Shown one piece after another: positions 23,142 through 29,647 of a stretch of DNA of 29,647 bases. Under the pieces are notes generated by a model. It had not been told where the DNA came from and did no database searches. It saw only the letters and a program-made list of their open reading frames with translations. The stretch spans positions 1 through 29,647 of the forward strand of contig JAIRYX010000452.1 of assembly GCA_031267635.1 (NCBI GenBank), given 5' to 3'. Position numbers and translations under genes: made by a program. This DNA is from Planctomycetaceae bacterium (lineage in GTDB: Bacteria; Planctomycetota; Planctomycetia; Pirellulales; Thermoguttaceae). Each line of letters starts with the position of its first letter. The first letter of the stretch is position 1.

Positions 23142-23738
23142 ATGTCACAAGTTCCCGAATTGCCGCAAGGTGCCACATTTGAAAGTGTTTGGGCAATTAT
23201 GCAGGAAAATGCTTTGCAGTTGCAAGAACTCAAACAACAAATGCAAGAGACGGATCGGCAAATGCAGAAAACGGATAAACAAATATCAGAACTTAGTAAA
23301 CAGATGGGCGGTTTGCACAATAGTTTCGGCGAGCTTGCGGAACATTTGGTGGTGCCAAGTATTGTAGAACGTTTTAATGAACTTGGTTATCATTTTGAAA
23401 GAGCATGTGCTAATGATTCTGATATAGATAAACAAACTCAAAAGACCCTCACTGAAATTGATGTTTTGTTGCAAAACGGGACGGCAATCGTTGCGGTGGA
23501 GGTTAAAACCAAGCCGAAAGAAAAAGATATTTCGCATCATATTGAACGATTGGAAATTTTACGACAATACATGATCGAAAAAAATGACAACCGAAAAATC
23601 ATCGGTGCTATTGCCGGTGCTGTTTTCTTTGATGAAATCAAAGAAGCGACAATTGAAGCCGGAATGTATGTTATCACGCAATCCGGCGACACAATGAAAA
23701 TAGAAGTTCCCCAAAATTTCAAACCGAAAGAATGGTGA
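23142..23738 (+). CDS. Coiled-coil plus PD-(D/E)XK-like protein, paralogue 1
   Basis: A 198-residue cytoplasmic protein. Residues about 20-62 are a coiled coil built on a Q-M-Q-x-T-D-x heptad. The C-terminal domain (about 65-190) has L-T-E-I-D-V-L-L-Q-N-G followed by V-A-V-E-V-K-T-K, the D...E-x-K signature of the PD-(D/E)XK nuclease superfold. It resembles DUF3782-type proteins common in cyanobacteria, archaea and planctomycetes; this is from memory. Whether it cuts nucleic acid is unknown, and many members have no proven activity. AGGAGA precedes the ATG. It lies within the pseudopilin gene series without an obvious mechanistic link. Confidence 0.85.
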   Translation: MSQVPELPQGATFESVWAIMQENALQLQELKQQMQETDRQMQKTDKQISELSKQMGGLHNSFGELAEHLVVPSIVERFNELGYHFERACANDSDIDKQTQKTLTEIDVLLQNGTAIVAVEVKTKPKEKDISHHIERLEILRQYMIEKNDNRKIIGAIAGAVFFDEIKEATIEAGMYVITQSGDTMKIEVPQNFKPKEW

Positions 23739-23788
23739 AGTAAGGTAAAAACGAAAAATTAAGCAATTGGTTAGTTTAATCACAGAAT

Positions 23789-23897
23789 AGACCTTTTCTC
23801 TAACTTCACATCAGGTCATTTAGGTAAAACAGGTAAATACAAAAATAACTGTTTTTGAATAGTGTTCGCTCTATTGATAGGGTTAGAGAAAAGGTCT
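23789..23897 (+). mobile_element. 109-bp MITE-like element, copy B
   Basis: Same length and ends as the element at 5901-6009, in opposite orientation. It has 16-bp perfect terminal inverted repeats (AGACCTTTTCTCTAAC) and is flanked by AAT direct repeats at 23786-23788 and 23898-23900. Removing the element and one AAT gives a sequence that aligns without gaps over the insertion point with the leader of the first paralogue (CACCGAGTTAAAATTCCG region at 23090-23107). The original empty site is therefore visible. It sits between the two paralogues, so it inserted after or during the duplication. Confidence 0.92.
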
Positions 23898-23952
23898 AAT
23901 AAAAATTCCGCTTGCGCAATTTCTTATTTTTCACTTTCAAGGAGATTGTCAA

Positions 23953-24528
23953 ATGTCACAAGTTCCCGAATTGCCGCAAGGTGCCACATTTGAAAGTGTT
24001 TGGGCGATTATGCAGGAAAATGCTTTGCAGTTGCAAGAACTCAAACAACAAATGCAGAAAACGGACAAACAAATATCAAAACTTAGTAAACAGATGGGCG
24101 GTTTGCATAACAGTTTCGGTGAGCTTGCGGAACATTTGGTAGCGCCAAGTATTGTAGAACGTTTTAATGAACTTGGTTATCATTTTGAGAGAGCATGTGC
24201 TAATGATTCTGTTATAGATAAACAAACTCAAAAGAAACTCACTGAAATTGATATTTTGTTGCAAAACGGGACGGCAATCGTTGCTGTAGAAGTTAAAACC
24301 AAGCCGACAGAGAAAGATATTCCGCATCATATTGAACGATTGAAAATTTTACGGCAATACATGATCGAAAAAAATGACAACCGAAAAATCATCGGCGCTA
24401 TTGCCGGCGCTGTTTTCTTTGATGAAATCAAAGAAGCGACAATTGAAGCCGGAATGTATGTCATCACGCAATCCGGCGACACAATGAAAATAGAAGTTCC
24501 CCAAAATTTCAAACCGAAAGAATGGTGA
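23953..24528 (+). CDS. Coiled-coil plus PD-(D/E)XK-like protein, paralogue 2
   Basis: A 191-residue near-duplicate of the protein at 23142. It lacks exactly one heptad (E-T-D-R-Q-M-Q) of the coiled coil and differs at about eight further residues, none of them in the putative active-site pair (E-I-D and E-V-K are kept). The reading frame is intact and the ribosome site AGGAGA is preserved, so both copies are probably functional. The loss or gain of one heptad is the expected result of slippage in the repetitive 21-base unit. The MITE at 23789 lies 55 bp ahead of the start and could alter its expression. Confidence 0.85.
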   Translation: MSQVPELPQGATFESVWAIMQENALQLQELKQQMQKTDKQISKLSKQMGGLHNSFGELAEHLVAPSIVERFNELGYHFERACANDSVIDKQTQKKLTEIDILLQNGTAIVAVEVKTKPTEKDIPHHIERLKILRQYMIEKNDNRKIIGAIAGAVFFDEIKEATIEAGMYVITQSGDTMKIEVPQNFKPKEW

Positions 24529-24630
24529 AGTAAGTTAAAAACGAAAAATTAAGCAATTGGTTAGTTTAATCACAGAGTTGAAATTCGACTTGAGCGGCTT
24601 TTCACTTTTACTTTCCAAAGGAGATATATC

Positions 24631-27600
24631 ATGACCACATATAAAAAAATACAAAATACAACGCGGCGCAGCGGAGTGATTTTACTACTTGTGTTAGCGA
24701 TGATGACGATGTTCGCTATGCTCATTGCGACGTTTTTGATCGTAACGAGCCAACAATACCGCGAGGCGGAAAGCGCGTCGAAAATCGGACGCTACACCGA
24801 TTCTTCGCCCGACGACGACCTGCAACAGGCGTTAGAAGCCATTCTTGTCGGCAGTAATTCCAAAACGTCCGTCATCCGCGCGTTCAGCATTGCGGAAAAT
24901 ATGTACGGCGAACCGCATGGGATTCATGGCTTGACAGGTTATGCTAAATACGGAAATGTGAGCGGAAAAAATGGAGAATTACAACGTTATTATCTCTCTT
25001 ATAGCTCCGGCGATGAACCGACAAGTTTGGTAGATTGGTTGTCCACGATTGGAAACGTGTTTACGGTCCGCAACCCTTCCGACCCGCAAAAATGGTTGAG
25101 CGCAAGGATCGTTCAGTCAGGGTATGATGATGTTGTTGCAAATCAATATTATGTGGATGTGTGGCCCATTGCAAATCTTCAAGACCCGACAACAATAACA
25201 GGAAGCCCCACTGATTATAATTTTTACATCAATCCGCCGGCATACAGTGGAACCGGTGCGGGATATGTGCCTCCTAAATTACCTCTTGATGTAAACGGTA
25301 AGCCGATTGTGGATTTTTGCGTCAATTATATTCAACCGAGATTAACGGCTGTTGATGAGGATACAGATTCTATTCCTTATGCTTTGCAATTGAATCCGAA
25401 CGCACCGAAAACGAATAGCAATATTGCTGAATTCGGAAACCTTCTTGACAGCTTTGAATGGTCGCTTAATCCCGATTACACTGCGCCGGATGCGCGGTCG
25501 CCGTTCCTTGCGTGGATTGATCCGAAATTCATAAGCGATGGCGGTAACGATTTGGGAATTGATCCCGAAAAATCCGTTGTGATTCCGTCATATCACAGAC
25601 CGTGGTTAGTGAGAGATTGGGCAACCGATTTCGATTCCATGCGAAAAGTTGTTATGCGCCCTTTGCCTTTCGACCACCCGAATTTTGACGGTTCAAACCC
25701 GCCATTGGCTTATGACCCAACAAATACTCATTTTTTCAATGATTTGCGTGCTCGTCTTGCCGACACTACTGGACAATACCTTGACCTTGACAACGACGGC
25801 GACGGATTGCGCGACAGCGTTTGGCTTGACGTGGGACTTCCTGTCCGTTTCAACGCGCAAGGACAACCATATAAACCGCTTGTCGGGATTCTCATTGAAG
25901 ACCTTGACGGCAAGTTGAATGTAAATGCTCATGGAAATCGTACAGATTTGGTAAAGGATATTACTAATTTTTCATATGGCTCTGGTTCTGGCCCAGCAGG
26001 CGTGAATCTGTTACATGGATTTGGCGCAATGTTTACATCGAATCCGATTACGCTGCCGGATGTTAATGTTATTATTGCAGAACAGTTACTAATAGGTAAT
26101 AACGGGCGTTATGCGGATTCGCAAAAAATGGAGTTTATTCCGCGCAATGACGTTCCTACTTCATTTACCAATTCGGTGTTAGAGCAATTTTTAGGTTTGC
26201 CGGGATTTTATGATCAAGCAACAACTGCCGCCGCACTGGGAAATCGCGTTGGTATGTTACCGGATTACTGGGATTATAGTATATTATTTGATGTAGCAAA
26301 TAATATACCTGTGCTTGATCCGCTTGGTAATCGATATAATAGTTTTGATAATGTTCCTTTTACGATCGATCCTTTCAATACATGGAGAGGTAACACGGCT
26401 GTGCCATTGGGAGCTAACGACACATTTCCTTATTTATTTGACCCAAACCGTAAAACGCCGTATGACCAACCGTTCACGTTGTCGGAATTGGAAGCGATTT
26501 TGCGAAACAAAGATGGCGACAAAGATTCACTGCCGGATAGATTGCGTGCAATATTCCGCGATGAAAGAAATATGGCAGGGAATCTTACTGGAGATCAGTT
26601 ACCCGGTGCATTGAAACTTGCCCGATACAACACAACAACAATGTCAAACGATGTGCCGGTTCCCGGACCTGCGCTTGCCGATCAAGAATTTTCAAGCATT
26701 TTCGCATTAATTCGTGAATGCGTGCGGAAAGAACAAAAACGAGTAGATGGAACATTTGATGTTGACGGTATTACAAATCTGTTGATTTCGATGTTACCGG
26801 AAGAAGTACGTCAAGGCGGCAAAGTCAATTTGAATAAATTGGTTGAAGACTTGACGATGGAACTTAACGGTAGTACACCGAATTATGAAAACGCTCTTTA
26901 TGAGCGGATGAAATTAGCGAGGGGAATTTATATTATTTTGATGGCATTGTCGTATGACAAATTGTATGGCGTTTGGGAAACCGGATGTTGGAATATAGGT
27001 GATAATTTGACAAATCCAAATATTGATTTATTAGAATATCCAAATGCTGATATGAAAAACACAAACACTCGTTGTGTTGTTTATCCCTATATTGAACCGT
27101 CTTTCCTTGAGGCAACAGCCATCAATGATCTGTTTAGTGTATGTCAAAGTGCGGAAGCAGTAGAAAAAGTGTTAGAAGCTAAAAAAATTTCCGGAAACAA
27201 TCTGACACCAGAAGAAAAAAATAATCTGCAAAAAGCCAGAAACGACCAAAAACTATTTTATCAAGTTTGCAGAGAATTAGTGGCAACACGGCTAGCGCAA
27301 TGGTCAATTAATCTTGTCGAGTTTACCGATGTGGACGCAATTATGACTCCGTTCATTTTTGATGTGAATCCGTTTGACGGCGACGGTTGGGGAACAGACG
27401 GCAGTGGTGTGTCGCTTTTCACCGATGAGTTTTCGCGTATCAGTGCGGCACATAATAATTATCGTTTGATTTGGGGAATGGAACGTCCTGACTTACTTTT
27501 GACGGAAACACTGGCGTTTCATAATAGAAATGTGGCGGATACACAATGCGGTGGTTATGCATTGACGAAAGCATTTTATAATGCTAATTCGAATTATCTT

Positions 27601-29647
27601 ACTATTAGTACACAAGGCGATGGACAGTGGAGTTACAATATTGTTAATAATCCTGATCCAACTACTCTTGCTCAAATACAAAATCATTTAGATTCGTGTT
27701 ATGATCAAATTCGTATGCCGGAAGGTTCCGCATTTTTAGAATTGTATTGTGCCGCCGATCCAAACCGCCCGAACTATCCGCAAGAGATTTATAATGGAAA
27801 AAATCTTGAGGTAAGCAAAGTTAATAGCTATAACAATCCCATTTGGCGAGTTGTCGCTGGTGAAAGTAATTACACCCGAAAGTCGTTGTCTGACGGTCAA
27901 TATACTACAGAAGCTAACATGGATTACAGTATTTTACATAATCTGAAAAAATTTGGCGAGATATTCTCATTTCAGTTGAGTAACCCTTCTCTTTTAAAAG
28001 GGAGTTGGGTTCCGGCTGAACTTAAACCACAACCGATTTCAATTGATCGGATTGTATGGTTTACTTCCATGAAACCTGCCAGTTCCGATGAAAATACTTA
28101 TTATAATCACTCCCAAGATACGGCAGATACACCTTTGATACTAGTGCCAAATCAATATCTTGTTGTCGGTCCGCGTGTGGAAACGTTTTTGACTTCGCAA
28201 GTTTATATGAATACCTACGGCAGTATAAAAGATACCGACGGCAATATAATATGTCCTGAAATCAATCTGACAAACTTGATTGCTATGTCGTCGCCTATAG
28301 GTACATATAAATGGATGGTTGCGGCGGCAGAAGTTTCAACATCAAACATGATACCGGGTTGGGGAACAACGTGGTCAGAAGGTAATTACGAACAAAACAT
28401 AGGACTTGGAACAGGACTTTTGTATCCAGTTGGGATAGGGTTCAGTATTTCAGAACCGTACCGTTCCGCTTATTATACTAAACCTGAGGCAAACCGCGCA
28501 TATTTTCCACTAGAGACAAAAGATCCGGAAACAGCAACGTATGAAGCTACAGTTGCGAATCCGCAAGAAAAAGTAAGTGGTAACACAATGCCTCTTTCCC
28601 AAGCTGGTCTTGTCGGAAACGGTGTTGCTCCGTTCTACAAATCAGCATTTTTACAACGGCTTGCCGACCCGTTGCGGGCATATGATCCTGACAAGAATCC
28701 TTATATTACAGTGGACTGGAATATGTTTGACCTGAAGGTGTATTCTGGCGAAAAGCGTGACGCTTTTGAAAAAGAAGAGGAAAATTATTTTGAACCGTCG
28801 TTAAAAGAAGGAACGGCAACAAAATATTTTTCATCGCGTCAATGGGGTGTTGAAAATACATTACTCAGTTTTGCTCGTTATTTGCCGAATCTTTGGGATC
28901 GATATTTGGATTTGAGTGAAGATATTTTTGATGATCCGAAAAACAAGATGGTGGATAGTTCACGTATAACTGAAGCAGAGAAAAGCGGTGTTTTTCAGGC
29001 AATTGATTTTTCATCGTTACCAGACACAACAGTTCATCTTCCTTATCAACCGTCTTATACCGTTCCTGTTGATACTTTGGCTTTTGCACAATTTCCAGTT
29101 CATTCACTCGGACGTTTGGGAACTGATTATAGATTAATGCACCCGAATTTGACAACAGCACCGCCATCTACACCAATGGTCGTTCCAATGAGTTTCGTAC
29201 AAGCCAACACCCCGACGATAGGAATGGGAATTGATGATAACGATTTTGATGATCCCAAACGTATTTACCTTGGTGCGCCTGTTTTATTGAATGCAATCCC
29301 AACAAATGCTCCAGAATCAGTGACAGATATTACTCTTACTACATCCCAACATTTGGCTTGGAACAATGCCCCGTTTGCTAATTCGTATGAAGTGATGCAA
29401 GTTCCGGCAAGTTCGCCCGGTCGTTTCGGTGTGGAGTTTGTGGATAAATTCAAGGCAAGACAATCTACTGATCCACCGTCGTTATATATGACCAACTACT
29501 TATTGTCAGATCAGTTATGGGCAACACCGCCCGATTTGACAACAGCAGTTGAAGGAAGTCCCAGACCTATCATAGAACGTTCCGGTTCGCTTGGATCAAA
29601 TGTGCGATTTGGACATTTACTCAATTTCCAACATGCACATAATAGTT
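24631..29647 (+). CDS. Giant GspK/PilX-like protein (partial, runs off window)
   Basis: An open frame of at least 1672 codons with no stop before the window ends. A basic leader (T-T-R-R-S-Gly15) is followed by a 22-residue hydrophobic helix V-I-L-L-L-V-L-A-M-M-T-M-F-A-M-L-I-A-T. The +5 position is Leu, not Glu, as in GspK and PilX-type proteins. The body contains a D-N-D-G-D-G-L-R-D-S-V-W-L-D segment (residues about 386-397) and V-N-A-H-G-N near 431. Further motifs are W-S-I-N-L-V-E-F-T-D near 891 and E-R-P-D-L-L-L-T-E-T-L-A-F-H near 951. I recall similar motifs in large planctomycete proteins beside pseudopilin genes. Normal GspK is about 330 residues, so most of this protein is extra. AAGGAGA 9 bp upstream supports the ATG. 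It probably caps the pseudopilus; the very large ectodomain suggests an additional surface role. Confidence 0.85.
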   Translation, partial: MTTYKKIQNTTRRSGVILLLVLAMMTMFAMLIATFLIVTSQQYREAESASKIGRYTDSSPDDDLQQALEAILVGSNSKTSVIRAFSIAENMYGEPHGIHGLTGYAKYGNVSGKNGELQRYYLSYSSGDEPTSLVDWLSTIGNVFTVRNPSDPQKWLSARIVQSGYDDVVANQYYVDVWPIANLQDPTTITGSPTDYNFYINPPAYSGTGAGYVPPKLPLDVNGKPIVDFCVNYIQPRLTAVDEDTDSIPYALQLNPNAPKTNSNIAEFGNLLDSFEWSLNPDYTAPDARSPFLAWIDPKFISDGGNDLGIDPEKSVVIPSYHRPWLVRDWATDFDSMRKVVMRPLPFDHPNFDGSNPPLAYDPTNTHFFNDLRARLADTTGQYLDLDNDGDGLRDSVWLDVGLPVRFNAQGQPYKPLVGILIEDLDGKLNVNAHGNRTDLVKDITNFSYGSGSGPAGVNLLHGFGAMFTSNPITLPDVNVIIAEQLLIGNNGRYADSQKMEFIPRNDVPTSFTNSVLEQFLGLPGFYDQATTAAALGNRVGMLPDYWDYSILFDVANNIPVLDPLGNRYNSFDNVPFTIDPFNTWRGNTAVPLGANDTFPYLFDPNRKTPYDQPFTLSELEAILRNKDGDKDSLPDRLRAIFRDERNMAGNLTGDQLPGALKLARYNTTTMSNDVPVPGPALADQEFSSIFALIRECVRKEQKRVDGTFDVDGITNLLISMLPEEVRQGGKVNLNKLVEDLTMELNGSTPNYENALYERMKLARGIYIILMALSYDKLYGVWETGCWNIGDNLTNPNIDLLEYPNADMKNTNTRCVVYPYIEPSFLEATAINDLFSVCQSAEAVEKVLEAKKISGNNLTPEEKNNLQKARNDQKLFYQVCRELVATRLAQWSINLVEFTDVDAIMTPFIFDVNPFDGDGWGTDGSGVSLFTDEFSRISAAHNNYRLIWGMERPDLLLTETLAFHNRNVADTQCGGYALTKAFYNANSNYLTISTQGDGQWSYNIVNNPDPTTLAQIQNHLDSCYDQIRMPEGSAFLELYCAADPNRPNYPQEIYNGKNLEVSKVNSYNNPIWRVVAGESNYTRKSLSDGQYTTEANMDYSILHNLKKFGEIFSFQLSNPSLLKGSWVPAELKPQPISIDRIVWFTSMKPASSDENTYYNHSQDTADTPLILVPNQYLVVGPRVETFLTSQVYMNTYGSIKDTDGNIICPEINLTNLIAMSSPIGTYKWMVAAAEVSTSNMIPGWGTTWSEGNYEQNIGLGTGLLYPVGIGFSISEPYRSAYYTKPEANRAYFPLETKDPETATYEATVANPQEKVSGNTMPLSQAGLVGNGVAPFYKSAFLQRLADPLRAYDPDKNPYITVDWNMFDLKVYSGEKRDAFEKEEENYFEPSLKEGTATKYFSSRQWGVENTLLSFARYLPNLWDRYLDLSEDIFDDPKNKMVDSSRITEAEKSGVFQAIDFSSLPDTTVHLPYQPSYTVPVDTLAFAQFPVHSLGRLGTDYRLMHPNLTTAPPSTPMVVPMSFVQANTPTIGMGIDDNDFDDPKRIYLGAPVLLNAIPTNAPESVTDITLTTSQHLAWNNAPFANSYEVMQVPASSPGRFGVEFVDKFKARQSTDPPSLYMTNYLLSDQLWATPPDLTTAVEGSPRPIIERSGSLGSNVRFGHLLNFQHAHNS

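Larger units (their letters stand above)
23061..24542 (+). repeat. Tandem duplication of a gene plus its leader
   Basis: Unit 1 is 23061-23752 (692 bp) and unit 2 is 23753-24542 (790 bp). Subtracting the 109-bp MITE and a 3-bp target duplication leaves 678 bp. That equals 692 minus one 21-bp in-frame deletion plus one 7-bp insertion (CTTATTT) in the spacer, so the lengths reconcile exactly. A third, diverged copy of the leader lies at 24543-24630, ahead of the GspK-like gene. Confidence 0.9.

Overview
The window most resembles a member of the Planctomycetota with fairly low GC (roughly low-to-mid 40s percent, judged by eye), probably Pirellulales-like. The grounds are a secreted Cys-type sulfatase, an RpoD-type sigma factor with an enlarged N-terminal half, a GspF with an extra hydrophobic insert, and a very large GspK-like protein with motifs I recall from planctomycete homologues. 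No rRNA, tRNA or CRISPR array was found. The taxonomic call is an inference from gene content.

Layout. (1) 491-5348: a HEAT-repeat putative lipoprotein; a sulfatase on the minus strand; an RpoD-like sigma factor; and a small membrane protein with a SHOCT-like tail that converges on the sigma gene across a bidirectional hairpin. (2) 5349-6040: a gene-free interval packed with palindromes and repeats, including a 109-bp MITE-like element. (3) 6041-7285: an outer-membrane beta-barrel protein on the minus strand. (4) 7721-29647, all plus strand: a type IV pilus / type II secretion locus. It has a PilB-like ATPase, a PilT-like retraction ATPase, a GspE-like ATPase, a GspF-like platform protein, four prepilin-peptidase-type pseudopilins, and a GspK-like protein of at least 1672 residues that runs off the window. 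Two tandem copies of a coiled-coil plus PD-(D/E)XK-like gene sit among the pilins.

The most interesting part is a compact, AT-rich three-gene cassette at 12995-16684, lodged between the GspE-like and GspF-like genes. It encodes (a) a signal-peptide protein with one C-terminal membrane helix, (b) a 385-residue protein with a twin-arginine signal and 24 Asp-x-x-Cys motifs, and (c) a radical SAM protein with a canonical SPASM domain and a PqqD/RRE-like N-terminus. Genes a and b overlap by 4 bp, and c follows 49 bp later behind a strong Shine-Dalgarno. I infer a RiPP-like system in which the enzyme forms links at the DxxC sites, possibly Cys-Asp thioethers, before Tat export; the surrounding secretion system may then move the product to the surface. 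The chemistry and export route are hypotheses; the gene architecture and motif repetition are seen directly.

There are two families of short dispersed elements. One is a 109-bp MITE with perfect 16-bp terminal inverted repeats, present in two copies in opposite orientation; one copy has an 'empty site' visible in the paralogous spacer of the tandem duplication. The other is a degenerate element of about 90-100 bp with CACTTTAAAATTCGGTTTT-like ends, present in four intergenic copies.
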